A DNA stretch of 64,000 nt from Chaenocephalus aceratus (Eukaryota; Chordata; Actinopteri; Perciformes; Channichthyidae). The DNA lies in NCBI GenBank assembly GCA_023974075.1, contig CM043800.1:35218459-35282458 (forward strand), given 5' to 3'. The number at the start of each line of letters is the position of its first letter. The stretch's first letter is position 1. Made by a program: the position numbers and the translations under genes. Below, piece after piece: positions 35,810 to 48,923 of the stretch. The notes beneath the pieces were generated by a model that saw only the letters and a list, made by a program, of their open reading frames with translations, was not told where the DNA came from and ran no database searches.

Positions 35810-36829
35810 CTCTTGCCGCTGTTGCCGCTGTTGCCGCTGTTGCAGGTGTTGCAGCCAAAATCAATGCAGGTGTTGCCGCTGTTGCAGGTGTTGCAGCTGT
35901 GGCAGCAAAAAGCAATGCTGGTGTTGCAGCTGTTGCAGGAGTTGCCGCTGTTGCAGCTGTTGCAGCAAAAATCAATGCAGGTGTTGCAGCTGTTGCAGGG
36001 GTTGCAGCTGTTGCAGCAAAATGCAATGCAGGTGTTGCAGGGGTTGCCGCTGTTGCAGCTGTTGCTGCAAAAATCAATGCAGGTGTTGCCGCTGTTGCAG
36101 GTGTTGCAGCTGTGGCAGCAAAATTCAATGCAGGTGTTGCAGCTGTTGCAGGGGTTGCAGCTGTTGCCGCTGTAGCAGCAAAAATCAATGCAGGTGTTGC
36201 AGCTGTTGCAGGGGTTGCCGCTGTAGCAGCAAAAATCAATGCAGGTGTTGCCGCTGTTGCAGGTGTTGCAGCTGTGGCAGCAAAATTCAATGCAGGTGTT
36301 GCAGCTGTTGCAGGGGTTGCAGCTGTTGCCGCTGTAGCAGCAAAAATCAATGCAGGTGTTGCCGCTGTTGCAGGTGTTGCAGCTGTGGCAGCAAAATTCA
36401 ATGCAGGGGTTGCCGCTGTTGCAGCTGTTGCAGCTGATGCCGCTGTTGCAGGTGTTGCAGCAAAAATCAATGCAGCTGTTGCCGCTGTTGCAGGGGTTGC
36501 CGCTGTTGCAGCTGTGGCAGCAAAATTCAATGCAGGTGTTGCAGCTGTTGCAGCTGTTGCAGGGGTTGCCGCTGTCGCGGCTGTTGCAGCTGTTGCAGCA
36601 AAATTAAATGCAGGTGTTGCAGGGGTTGCCGCTGTTGCAGCTGTGGCAGCAAAATGCAATGCAGGTGTTGCAGCTGTTGCAGGGGTTGCCGCTGTTGCAG
36701 CAAAATGCAATGCAGGTGTTGCAGGGGTTGCAGCTGTTGCAGCAAAAATCAATGCAGGTGTTGCCGCTGTTGCTGGTGTTGCAGCTGTGGCAGCAAAAAT
36801 CAATGCAGGTGTTGCAGCTGTTGCAGGGG

Positions 36830-38240
36830 TTGCCGCTGTTGCCGCTGTAGCAGCAAAAATCAATGCAGGTGTTGCAGCTGTTGCAGGGGTTGCCGCTGTT
36901 GCCGCTGTAGCAGCAAAAATCAATGCAGGTGTTGCCGCTGTTGCAGGTGTTGCAGCTGTTGCAGCAAGAATAAATGCAGGTGTTGCCGCTGTTGCAGGGG
37001 TTGCTGCTGTTGCAGCAAAATGCAATGCAGGGGTTGCAGGGGTTGCCGCTGTTGCAGCTGTTGCAGCAAAAATCAATGCAGGTGTTGCCGCTGTTGCAGG
37101 TGTTGCAGCTGTGGCAGCAAAATTAAATGCAGGTGTTGCGGGGGGTTGCAGCTGTTGCAGCTGTTGCAGCAAAAATCAATGCAGGTGTTGCCGCTGTTGC
37201 CGCTGTTGCAGGTGTTGCAACAAAAATCAATGCAGGTGTTGCTGCTGTTGCAGGGGTTGCAGCTGTTGCAGCAAAATCCAATGCAGGTGTTGCAGGGGTT
37301 GCCGCTGTTGCAGCTGTTGCTGCAAAAATCAATGCAGGTGTTGCAGCTGTTGCAGGGGTTGCCGCTGTTGCAGCTGTTGCAGCAAAAATCAATGCAGGTG
37401 TTGCAGCTGTTGCAGGGGTTGCAGGTGTTGCAGCAAAATTCAATGCAGGTGTTGCAGCTGTTGCAGGGGTTGCCGCTGTTGCCGCTGTAGCAGCAAAAAT
37501 CAATGCAGGTGTTGCAGCTGTTGCAGGGGTTGCCGCTGTTGCCGCTGTAGCAGCAAAAATCAATGCAGGTGTTGCAGCTGTTGCAGGGGTTGCCGCTGTT
37601 GCCGCTGTAGCAGCAAAAATCAATGCAGGTGTTGCCGCTGTTGCAGGTGTTGCAGCTGTTGCAGCAAGAATAAATGCAGGTGTTGCCGCTGTTGCAGGGG
37701 TTGCTGCTGTTGCAGCAAAATGCAATGCAGGGGTTGCAGGGGTTGCCGCTGTTGCAGCTGTTGCAGCAAAAATCAATGCAGGTGTTGCCGCTGTTGCAGG
37801 TGTTGCAGCTGTGGCAGCAAAATTAAATGCAGGTGTTGCGGGGGTTGCAGCTGTTGCAGCTGTTGCAGCAAAAATCAATGCAGGTGTTGCCGCTGTTGCC
37901 GCTGTTGCAGGTGTTGCAACAAAAATCAATGCAGGTGTTGCTGCTGTTGCAGGGGTTGCAGCTGTTGCAGCAAAATCCAATGCAGGTGTTGCAGGGGTTG
38001 CCGCTGTTGCAGCTGTTGCTGCAAAAATCAATGCAGGTGTTGCAGCTGTTGCAGGGGTTGCCGCTGTTGCAGCTGTTGCAGCAAAACTCAATGCAGGTGT
38101 TGCAGCTGTTGCAGGGGTTGCAGGTGTTGCAGCAAAATTCAATGCAGGTGTTGCAGCTGTTGCAGGGGTTGCCGCTGTTGCCGCTGTAGCAGCAAAAATC
38201 AATGCAGGTGTTGCAGCTGTTGCAGGGGTTGCCGCTGTTG
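36830..38240. repeat. Tandem duplication of a 699-bp block within AFGP-B
   Basis: Sequence at 36901 matches 37601 (offset 700), while 37171 matches 37870 (offset 699). The unit is thus 699 bp, divisible by three, plus one extra G in the first copy. The spacer series FNF LIF LHF FIL LIF is repeated accordingly. Confidence 0.8.
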
Positions 38241-39810
38241 CAGCAAAATGCAATGCAGGTGTTGCAGCTGTTGCCGCTGTTGCAGCCGTTGCAGCAAAAA
38301 TCAATGCAGGTGTTGCCGCTGTTGCCGCTGTTGCAGCTGTGGCAGCCAAATTCAATGCAGGGGTTGCCGCTGTTGCAGCTGTTGCCGCTGTTGCCGCTGT
38401 TGCAGGTGTTGCAACAAAAATCAATGCAGGTGTTGCAGCTGTTGCAGGGGTTGCCGCTGTTGCAGCAAAATGCAATGCAGGTGTTGCAGGGGTTGCCGCT
38501 GTTGCAGCTGTTGCAGCAAAAATCAATGCAGGTGTTGCCGCTGTTGCAGGTGTTGCAGCTGTGGCAGCAAAAATCAATGCAGGTGTTGCAGCTGTTGCAG
38601 GGGTTGCCGCTGTTGCAGCTGTTGCAGCAAAAAGTAATGCAGGTGTTGCAGCTGTTGCAGGGGTTGCAGCTGTTGCAACAAAATTAAATGCAGGTGTTGC
38701 AGGGGTTGCTGCTGTTGCAGGTGTTGCAGCTGTGGCAGCAAAATTCAATGCAGCTGTTGCAGCTGTTGCAGGGGTTGCCGCTGTTGCCGCTGTAGCAGCA
38801 AAAATCAATGCAGGTGTTGCAGCTGTTGCAGGGGTTGCTGCTGTAGCAGCAAAAATCAATGCAGGTGTTGCCGCTGTTGCAGGTGTTGCAGCTGTTGCAG
38901 CAAAAATCAATGCAGGTGTTGCCGCTGTTGCAGGTGTTGCAGCTGTTGCAGCAAAAATCAATGCAGGTGTTGCCGCTGTTGCAGGGGTTGCTGCTGTTGC
39001 AGCAAAATGCAATGCAGGTGTTGCAGGGGTTGCCGCTGTTGCAGCTGTTGCAGCAAAAATCAATGCAGGTGTTGCCGCTGTTGCAGGTGTTGCAGCTGTG
39101 GCAGCAAAATTAAATGCAGGTGTTGCAGGGGTTGCCGCTGTTGCAGCTGTAGCAGCAAAAATCAATGCAGGTGTTGCAGCTGTTGCAGGGGTTGCCGCTG
39201 TTGCAGCAAAATTCAATGCAGGTGTTGCAGCTGTTGCCGCTGTTGCAGCCGTTGCAGCAAAAATCAATGCAGGTGTTGCAGCTGTTGCTGCTGTTGCAGC
39301 TGTGGCAGCTGTGGCAGCTGTGGCTGCAAAATGCAATGCAGGGGTTGCCGCTGTTGCAGCTGTTGCCGCTGTTGCAGCTGTTGCCGCTGTTGCAGCTGTT
39401 GCCGCTGTTGCCGCTGTTGCAGGTGTGGCAGCAAAAATCAATGCAGGTGTTGCAGCTGTTGCAGGTGTTGCCGCTGTTGCAGCAAAATTCAATGCAGGTG
39501 TTAGGGTGCCGCTGTGCAGCTGTTGCAGCAATCATGCAGGTGGCTGTTCACGTTGCAGCTGTGGCAGCAAAAATCAATGCAGCTGTTGCAGCTGTTGCAG
39601 GTGTTGCAGCTGTTGCAGCTGGTGCCGCTGTTACAGCTGTTTCACACACACACAGACACACACACACAAACAGAGAAAGAGATATATTTTTGTTTTAAAG
39701 TTATCCTCAACCACAACCATTCATATGTTTTACTTAATATCTTACAATACAGTATGTTTTCTATATACTGTTTACTGTTTGTGTGTGTATCTTTGTGAAT
39801 GTGTGTATTA

Positions 39811-41471
39811 TAGTGTTCATTGCGTTGACTAAAACTATGACGAAATATGTTCTTCAACAACCTTTTTTTCCATGACTAAGACGAGACGATGACGAGACGG
39901 CACCGACGTCAGTAAACAACAACTGTAACCAAATCATCATGCAATATCGTTGACGAAAAGTGACGAGACGAAAATGTAGTTTACAAAATAAAAACTTTGC
40001 CAAAATCTCTCTTTACTTTCGTTGACGAAAAAGGAGGAGACGGAATATTATCAAAGATAACGTTACATCTGATAGTCAGTTTTTCTCCCAGCAGTTCAAT
40101 TGCTGGTGCTATGGCTGGTCAGCAGTTGTGTGTAGTGATGGTAATTCCGTCTCTTTTTAGTGAGCCAAGAACAGCCGGCTCTTTCGGCTCCCAAACGGCT
40201 CTTCATTTGACCACATATACCTTTTATAATTTAATCAAATTCAGCACTGTTTTGACAAATGATTTATATGTGTACTCAATTACATTATTCAATACATCCT
40301 TTGTAATAAAGTATTCAAAAGTAAAAATTACATTTTAATATAAATGATTTGCTGTGGCCAATTGTTTTCACTGCATTTACAGACCCTTGTAACTCTCTGA
40401 TATCACCGAATGAATGCACTGACTTGCTTGTAGACCCACGCTACACAAAGCAGATAGCAACACCTATAAAAACTTTAGCACAGACATTTAAAAAAAGGAC
40501 AGCTATTGTATCAACATTTTTAAATTGTATTTAAAGAGAAAGCCAGCAGGGATCTTTTTCAGTAGGCTATTAACTAAAAAGTCAGCAACAGCTGACATCA
40601 AATCTTTGCTGAGCCTAAAGATAATCATAAATAAACAACATAGTACAAATAAATGTATTGCAATGTGCAAAACAGCAGCATCCAACCGTCTCTAATCCTT
40701 GGATATGACATGTCACTGCATGCATGCAGCATCCGTAGCGCGGAGATCATCATATCATTCTGTCTAATATTCCCCCCCCCGCCCCCACCCCCGTCAGCGC
40801 GAGTGAGTGACGAGTTGCGTACAGCCCCGTCGGGTAATAATGGATTATGACGGAAATGTTACGATCCTGTCCGTCAAAATGACTGACAATGAAAAAGTCT
40901 AACGCCACCACTGCTTGGGAGAAAGAAACGAGGCGATTTTTGGGGCTATTTTTTCTACAATGAGGCGGAGAAAAAAAGTGAATGCATTGTTTTATCAGAA
41001 GGGAAGCAATGTGGTCTGTTAACACAGCTGGTAAAATCACCACAAACCTGACCAGATAATCTCTGCAAAGCTGCATTCTTAATCATTCAACCTGTGTTTT
41101 TCATCAAATAAGGATAAGATATAATCTTATTGGGAAATAAGTTTGACTAAAATGACAAATTGTTGGTTTTGGCTAGACTAGTTTGACTGAAGTTTTCTAT
41201 ATAATCTGATGACTAAAAAATACTCAAATGTCAACAGTTTTCATTAACAAAAAGTAGACTAAAATGCTCAGACTTTTAGGAGACTAAATCTTGACTAAAA
41301 TAGTTACTGTTTTCTTTGACTAAAATAAGACAAAAATGCTCAGACTTTAAGTCGACTAAAACTTGACAAAATAAAAACAGGATGAAGGTGACTAAATATG
41401 ACTAAAACTAACAAGGACATTTGATACAGGACTAAGACTAAATAAAAAAATTGCTGACAAAATGAACACTA
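39811..41471. mobile_element. Non-autonomous hAT element in AFGP-B intron 1
   Basis: Starts tagtgttcatt and ends aatgaacacta, a perfect 11-bp terminal inverted repeat, flanked by gtgtatta / ttgtatta. It is better preserved at its ends than the copy in AFGP-A, and it was inserted before the duplication. Confidence 0.8.
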
Positions 41472-41580
41472 TTGTATTACTGTGTATTTACCAGCAGCTC
41501 CGATCAGCAGCAGCAGAGCCAGGAGTTTCATGGTGTCAGGTGAATGTTCAGAAGACTCCTGGACACACACCTCGGCTCAA

Positions 41581-41587
41581 ATTTATA
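41581..41587 (-). promoter_or_regulatory. TATA box of AFGP-B
   Basis: TATAAAT in the same position relative to the ATG as in copy A. Confidence 0.6.
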
Positions 41588-41828
41588 TCCCAGCAGCCCC
41601 ACAGTGCTCGTCCCCCTCACCTGACCACCCCCCCGCCTCCTCCTCTCCTCTCCCCCCTATTTCTCTTGACCCAATCTGTGTCCTCACAGTCTTGGCACTC
41701 AGTTTCAAACCAAATGTACTTTCTTATCACACTCCTCATTTTGTGTTTGCCCACTTCGGCCCAATCGTAGCACAACACCCAGTGGTTATGTAATCTATGC
41801 ACCTTATTTAAAATGTGGACCAAGGTGT

Positions 41829-42412
41829 TACGGCTGGAGGGCAAGGTACGCAGGACCCAAATGCAGAAAATAGGTTTGAAAGCAGGAATCCTTTATTTCC
41901 AGAACTAGGCCAGGCAAACAAAGTCAAAACTAGGCAAGGCAAAACATAAAGTCACTCAGAACATAAACCCTTCCAACAACGTTAAGAATCTCACCATGAC
42001 AGACAGAAAAAACAGAACTGAAATGCACACAAGACTAATCACATGAACAAGACACAGGTGGGGAGGGATGAGAAAATGCAGGGGAACATGGTGAACACTA
42101 TCGGGTAATCAAGCAGGATGGAACATAGAGACAGGAAGCAGACAAGATGGCGGGTGAACACTTTTTGGAATAAAACAGGAAACCAGAGACAGATCTATAA
42201 AGGACAAAATCAAACTGCTCCGGAGGACAGGCAGGAAGGCGGCGTAGGGCGCGATGAGGCCCTTCCGGGGGGACAGGAACCGGAGCCAGCGGGACAGGAC
42301 ATGGTGTTGGTAGGACCCCCATTGGAACCCCCAAGTTTAAGTTTAAGTGGACCACCTCACTTGCAGCAGACCACCATGCTCAGCTACTGCCGCTAAAGAT
42401 TATAAAACCTTT
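41829..42412. repeat. Interspersed repeat upstream of AFGP-B
   Basis: Duplicate of 6421-6990, with a short insertion (accggagccagcggg) near 42280. A phrase near its right end (cagaccaccat...cctttatgaaataaaa) recurs at about 42570. Confidence 0.6.
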
Positions 42413-43189
42413 ATGAAATAAAAAATGAAGTAAAACAACTTGATAAAATATTGCACCCATGGCCTTCCATAGCTTTAAATCATAATATAACCAAAGCCTT
42501 TAATAAACCATTGAGTATTGATAACAGTAGTTTCTTAACTGCTGTTAATTCATCTACCTCGGATGCAACAGACCACCATAACTACTGGCGCAAAAACCTA
42601 TAAAACCTTTATGAAATAAAACATGTACCAAGAGTAAAAAAGATAACAGTAAGCAATCATCTAATGCTTAAGACTGTCTCATAAGAATGTATTTGAGAGC
42701 AAACATGATGTATACAGTTTGCTTGAGGACAGAATATTGTAGCTCACCCTATGATGAGAGGAAACATTAAAGCACATTTCCCTACCGTTCAAAAGGATTC
42801 GCCAAGGTTTTATAATGGCTGCTGGATCCTTTCCCTCAGTTAGGAACCATCCTAAAAAGCGAGTGAAGCCAGTATAATGTTGGCAATGCACTTGATGGCT
42901 ACATACTGCGTGAAATGACTATATATTCAAAATCCAAAGCCAAATGGGTCCTAGCTAGTTATGGTTACTGTAGTATGATAGCAATTATTAAAACATAATA
43001 GATGGTGATGTTGGCCATTTAAGGTAAACACATTTACAGAAAACATGTAATTTGATAAATCAAGCTGGAAAAGAGTGATGCTATATACAGTACAATCAAT
43101 AATGCATGTTTCTGATAGTCTGGAGTCACTAATACATCGGTGCATTTTAACACATGATATAAGGCTAAATTGGGGTGTTTTTTGTGTGT
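42413..43189. other. No gene seen; orphan trypsinogen flank
   Basis: 42413-42748 is private to copy B. 42749-43189 matches the DNA just upstream of trypsinogen exon 4 (11401-11840), but the exons themselves are deleted. Confidence 0.75.
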
Positions 43190-44460
43190 GAGATTTCCAT
43201 CAAAAATAAGACACAAAAACTGTAGCTTATAGAAGTTAACCTCTGCATAGATACGGGTAATCTGAGAAGTCTTGTCAACTACAAACCTTGACATTAGTTA
43301 AAGACCACTGTTTTGGTCAAAATTAGATTAAGCACCTGATAAGAGAGTGATTTATGACCCCCATAAACCTTAGTACCGCCTCCAAATCCCTTTGATGTGG
43401 CACATGTCACTCTGACATCTCTGACCTTTGACCCTCTTATCTGGTATTACTTGTTTGTTTATTGTTTTATTGCCCCATCATAAAGGAAGTTGCTCTATAG
43501 TGGGGTGATAAGACTTTATTGCCCCTTTGATGTGAAACCTGTTATAGTGTCCTTAGGTCATTATAGTCAACTATGAAACCATTATAGTCAATGATGATAG
43601 TATGACTTGTTTAGCTGTTTATTGTTGTATTGCCCTCCTCATAAAGAATGTTGCTCAATAGGGGGTGATAAGACTACTTTGATGTTACACCTGTTGTAGT
43701 ATCCCCCTAGTAAGCCATTATAGTCAATGATGATAATATGACTTGTTTCGGTCACCTGTTGTGGTTGTAATGCCCTCTATAAGGATGCTGCTCAATAGGG
43801 GGTGATAAGACCCACCCTGCTGCACCTATGTCAGAGCCCTAAACCCTCACAAACCTCCTCACACAACCCCCTCACACTACCCCCTCCCACCCTGCTGCAC
43901 CTATGAACACAGAGGGGGGGGCTTTGAGTTATTACCTGCAACTATGTCTCTGAAAGGTGTCCACAAAAAATAAGTAATCTTTTCAGATAATCTAGTTCCT
44001 TTCTCGCAGTAAGGATAAGAATAATTGACAGAGAGGGTGTAAAAATCCCCGCACAAGCGAAAGCCCTTTACTTAAATTGAACAACTCACCCTATACTCTT
44101 AACAAAAGTTTTTGAGATAACAGGGTCTCCACTATAAGACCTCAGGGTTGCTCACACACAAGGCTAGTGCTTGTTTTAAGTTTAGTTTAGAAAAGATATT
44201 ACTTTAAAATAGCATCTAAAGCAGATAGCTATAGGGGCTAGAGGAAGTATTTCCTCTCAATAACACTGACAAGATTATATTCTGTAGCAATGAAGTGTAA
44301 AGTGAAGGTTCCCCTTAAAAACTCCAGCAGACAGACAGAGGAAGAATCTATTTTGTGCAGACCTGAACATGACAGAGAACGGTAAGGAGGGGGGTTCATT
44401 TCTTTAACCCCAGTCCCAGTTTACTCCTTTACTCTTATCAATGTTTTTGAGATAACTATG
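43190..44460. other. Duplicated repeat block plus private DNA, no gene
   Basis: 43190-43920 corresponds to 12985-13720, with the same tandem units around agggggtgataagac. 43921-44460 has no counterpart seen and no ORF of note. Confidence 0.6.
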
Positions 44461-44479
44461 AGGGGCCATGTACGCCAAA

Positions 44480-45190
44480 ATTCAAACTAACCTCGTGCAC
44501 ACACTACTGAAAACATCTGGCCTTGCACACACATTACTGAAATACTCTCACATTCACGACTGAACACCTCACACACACACAACTGAAAAGTAAACCTCAC
44601 ACACTATTACTAAAAATGAACCTCATACACACGCAACTTAAAATTAACCTCAGACACACACTATTGGAATCCTCTCACATTCACTACTGAACACCTCACA
44701 CACACAACTGAAAAGTAAACCTCACACACGACACATACTACTAAAAATGAACCTCATACACACGCAACTGAAAATTAACCTCAGACACAGACTATTGAAA
44801 TCCTCTCACATTCACTACTGAACACCTCACACACACACTACTGAAAACATCTGACCTTGCACACACACTACTGAAATACTCTCACATTCACTACTGAACA
44901 CCTCACACACACACAACTGAAAATTAAACCTCACACACATACTACTTTAAATTAACATCACACACACCCAACTGAAAACGAACCTCACAGACACACTATT
45001 GAAATATTCTTACATTCACTACTGAACACCTCACACACACACACACTACTGAAAACATCTGGCCTTGCACACACAATACTTAAACCATATGGCCTTGCAC
45101 ACACACTACTGAAATACTCTCACATACACTACTGAGCACCTCACACACACACAACTGAAAATTAACTTCACACACACACACTCCGCAAAA
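44480..45190. repeat. CA-rich minisatellite, copy B
   Basis: Longer version of the array at 16690-17060, with the same unit words. Confidence 0.8.
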
Positions 45191-45361
45191 CATTTTACTG
45201 AAAGATTCTCAGTAGAGAATGTGCATGTTTCACCTATGTTTGTGAGCGGGATTCTTGCTGTAACGGAAGTCATTGTAATGAAACGAAAGTAACAAAGAAC
45301 AATGCTGCAGTGATACAGTAGGTGACGATAATTCTCGTCTACTCTGTTTGGAAGTCGCCAT

Positions 45362-46560
45362 TAATCAAGAACTCAGGATAGAGGATCCAAGACACAGGAC
45401 TACAGCAAGAGGATCAGCCTCGACTCCGGTTCCCGGCGTAGATATAGATACAAAACAAGAAAAAAGATTTGGCTGGGTTAATCGGAACAAGAGAATACAC
45501 AGACACAGACAGAGAGGGAAAAGGTCATTGGATAAAAGTTATTCTTGATAACCCTCTAAAAAGATCTCATGAACTTCCCCACTCAATCTATCAAGACCCG
45601 AGCAGTTATATTAGATATAGGATAAGAAACAGAGATAGGGAGCACAACAACCTATCTCTTCGTCAGATGCACTCCCCCGCTTAGCTAAGCGACTCTGTAC
45701 CCCGTTACCCTCTCCAAGGCCATAGACCAGCAGAGGGAAAATGGGGGGTGTGTAAGGGTAAGGATTTTTAAGAATAAACCGCAAGGGTCTAAAGGGAAAA
45801 AAGATCAAATATAAGGTACTATATTTTAAGTAATCCTATCTACTATTCCTATATTTTAATAATGTAGAAACTATTTTAAAAATACTTTATGAAATCCTAT
45901 GTTATGTTATAAATATTAAAATAAAGAACTAAACGAATGAATAAATAACTAAATAAATAAATTAATAAATTAATTAATTAATTAATTAATTAATTAATTA
46001 ATTAATTAATTAATTAATAAATAAATGAATAAATAGATAATTAAACAAAAGCCAAAGAGAAAAAGTGAGTTTTAAGTGTTGATTTAAAAACCCCCAGGGT
46101 CTGGGCCGACCTCACATGGAGGGGCAAAGTATTCCAGAGCCTAGGGCCAGCCGCTGCAAAAGCTCGATACCCTCGGGTTTTAAGCCTGGTCTTAGGCACT
46201 ATCAACAACAGCTGATCTGCCGACCTTAAGGCTCTGCCTGGGGTGTAGCGATGGAGGAGTTCGGCTATATAGACAGGAGCCAGCCCATTTAGGGCTTTAA
46301 AAACAAATAAAAGGAGTTTAAAATCTATTCTGAACCCGAACTGGAAGCCAGTGCAATGAAGCCAGAATTGGGGTGATATGGTCGCGCTTTTTATGGCCAG
46401 TAAGAAGACGTGCAGCTGCATTCTGAACTAGCTGGAGGCGTCTAATTGAGGCCTGGTCCATACCCACATACATCCTACCCTCTCTCACCCGCCCAGCAAC
46501 CGAACGACTAATCCATGCCTTAATTTCCTCCCGCCTCAACTACTGCAACTCACTTCTTTG
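45362..46560 (-). mobile_element. L2 LINE fragment, inverted copy
   Basis: Minus-strand copy of the L2 at 32575-33705, including the same internal 5' inversion and a nearly identical RT end (LNGLAPVYIAELL, then SAQTLGVFKSTLKTHFF). It lacks the last 490 bp of the 3' UTR because it is cut exactly where copy B homology ends. A (ttaa)n microsatellite at about 45960-46020 expands its 3' UTR. Confidence 0.8.
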
Positions 46561-46639
46561 GGGTGCAAATAGTGCCACTCGTTGTAATTTGCCCACCAGT
46601 GCCAGTGACTGTTCCATTTTACTCCTTAGCGGCCAGTGA

Positions 46640-47405
46640 GTGGGAGAGCATGTTCATTGTGTGATGTGTGTAGTGCTTTCTTTAAATAGACGTGTCATGT
46701 GTGTAGTGACTCCCTGATAGAAGTGTCATGTGTGTAGTGATTCCCTAATATAAGTGCCATGTGTTGCATTATTTGCATGCTTTGTGATATTTTACTGTTA
46801 GTTGTACCATTGATAGTCCCTCCGGCCAGTAGGGGGTGGGGTAGAGCAGTAACAGCCTGAATGACGGGGTGGTCTACAGGCACTGCATTACTTGGCCTTG
46901 TGATACATTTCCATGTGAGAAGCTTGGCTGATATGGTCCCTTACTATTAACTTAATTTATAATAAAGATAATTGTGTTACCTGATATCTGCCTGTTCCTC
47001 GTGTGTGTGGGTTAATTGGGGGATTAAAAGAACTGGGTGCCAGCAAGTGGGCCATTACATAGAGGGCTCACTCGCGACACCTTAAATGTTGGCGTTGTCG
47101 GCAGGATCTCCCTTACACACACGGTCAGCATGTCGGTTGAGGGTAACGAGGGAGTCGCTGGCGCTGTTAATCCAGCTCCCAATGTTGTAAATCACATTAT
47201 GTTACCTTGGTACATGGGGGGGCCATGGCTTCCTATGTTTGAAGGGAAAACCGGAGAGAAGGTGGGGGAATGGCGGGTAAAAATTGAAATGTTTGTACGT
47301 GCTCAGGGTCTTTTGAACGAACAAATAGTTGACTTTATCTTAAGTGCTCTGGGTGGTGAAGCTAAATGGGAAATTTTACTATTACCCCTTAGTGAGCGGG
47401 ACACT
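46640..47405 (+). mobile_element. LTR retrotransposon 5' fragment
   Basis: 46640-47035 contains the repeated word tgtcatgtgtgtagtg, an AATAAA at about 46961 and a GT-rich end, like an LTR, and is followed by a gag-like ORF. The element is cut off by the satellite at about 47405. Exact LTR borders and primer site not determined. Confidence 0.5.
47130..47405 (+). CDS. gag-like protein fragment (Ty3/gypsy type)
   Basis: From the ATG at 47130: a short leader, then LPMFEGKTGEKVGEWRVKIE and FILSALGGEAKWEILLL. The pattern of F-x-G followed by a W and then L..GEA..E is that of the gag capsid region of fish Ty3/gypsy elements. Only about 92 codons survive before the frame runs into the satellite. An upstream ATG at 47037 lies in the probable leader, so 47130 is preferred. 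Confidence 0.55.
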
Positions 47406-48923
47406 GGAAAAAAAATGAAAATGAATTTTTTTTAAAGAATGTTGTTGGCGCTCCAAAACCTTGAGAGTGTGTTGGTTAACGTGAGTGGAACCCGCTTGCA
47501 AAATTTGGGGACCCTGCGACCTTCGACAAGGTCAAAACCGAGGTCAGAGGTCACGTTTTCATGCTGTACGGTGCCCTTTACGGCACAAAGAAAGGTCTGA
47601 CCGCTTTGAGCTTGCTCTCATTAGAACCGGCTCGAAAAGTACATGCATATTGATACCTCTGCTGCTCCTAATGTCAAAGGTTATGGCTTGAAATGTAACA
47701 AAGCTCCAAAGGTCAAAGGTCACGCTTTCATGCCGTACGGTGCCTTTTATAGCACAAAGTAAGGTCCGACCGCTTTGAGCTTGATGTCATTTTAACCGTC
47801 TCGGAAAGCAGATGCAGATGGATGCCTCTGGTGCGACTAAATGTCAAAGGTTACGGCTTAAAATGTAACAAAACCTTCCGTTAAGGCCTTTTGAGAAGCC
47901 GCAGTGCCCCGTGAGTGTTTAAAGTACTTTGAAAAGGGCTAAAGAGATAATTTGTTCACAGGGGGCCTCTAAATAGTGCCCAGATCGGGAATCTGAGATA
48001 TGGGAACCCTAACCCACCCAGAACTATTTTTTCAATAAAATGTCAAACTTTCTCACAAAATCCTGTCTGGAGCTAAGAATCTGACATCCTTGTGGTGAGG
48101 GAAGAGGAGGAAATTGAAAAAAATGGATAAAATTTGGTTGGTGCTCCGAAACGTTGAGAGTGTGTTGCTTAACGTCTGTGGAACCCGCTTGCAAAATGTG
48201 GGGACCCTGCAACCTTCGACAAGGTCAAAACTGAGGTCAGAGGTCAAGTTTTCATGCCGTACTCTGCCCTTTACGGCACAAAGTAAGGTCCGACCGCTTT
48301 GAACTTGCTCTCATTAGAACCGGCTCGAAAAGTACATGCAGATTGATGCCTCCGCTGCTCCTAATGTCAAATGTTACGGCTTGAAATGTAACAAAGCTCC
48401 AAAGGTCAAAGGTCATGCTTTCATGCCGTACGGTGCCTTTTACAGCACAAAGGAAGGTCCGACCGCTTTGAGCTTGATGTCATTTTAACCGTCTCGGAGA
48501 GCAGATGCAGATGGAAGCCTCTGGTGCAACTAAATGTCAAAGGTTATAGCTTAAAATTTAACAAAACCTTCCGTTAAGGCCTTTTGAGAAGCTGCAGTGC
48601 TGCATGAGTGTTTAAAGGACTTTCAAAAAGGCTAAAGAGATAATTTTTTCACAGGATCCTCTAAATAGGGCCCAGATCAGGAATCTGAAATATGGAAATC
48701 CTAACCCAACCAGAACCTTTTTTCAATAAAATGTCAAACTTTCTCACATAATGCTGTCTGGAGCTTAGCATCTGACAGGCTTGTGGTGGGAGAGGGGAAG
48801 AAAATGAAAACAATTGAAAAAATGTGGTTGGCGCTCCGAAACTTTGAGAGTGTGTTGTTGCACTTGTGTGGAACCCGCATGCAAAATTTGGCGACCCTGC
48901 GACCTCGGACAAGGTCAAAACCG

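Larger units (their letters stand above)
35805..41531 (-). pseudogene. afgp: Antifreeze glycoprotein polyprotein, copy B (broken)
   Basis: Same plan as copy A: exon 1 41492-41531 (identical signal peptide), intron 39637-41491, exon 2 35805-39636, which is about 0.9 kb longer, with about 68 spacers. Three lesions are visible. A TGA at 39548-39550 is codon 43 of the joined frame. A disordered, non-repeat patch at 39490-39550 shifts the frame. A run of six G at about 37139-37144, where the sister unit has five, shifts it again. Between the last two the repeat frame is open for over 780 codons, and downstream another 440 codons reach the normal AARG-stop. Spacers include rarer LDF, LSF, FIL, LIL and LNL forms. 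Promoter, splice sites and 3' end are intact, so it could be transcribed. Assembly error in this repeat is the main alternative. Confidence 0.85.
34469..45362. repeat. Segmental duplication, copy B
   Basis: The counterpart of copy A. Order here: possible terminal exon, AFGP pseudogene, upstream repeat, 42413-42748 (private), 42749-43189 (flank of trypsinogen exon 4), 43190-43920, 43921-44450 (private), CA-minisatellite, then a last shared block ending at 45362 where inverted L2 sequence begins. Trypsinogen exons 4 and 5 are missing between 43189 and 43190. Confidence 0.9.
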
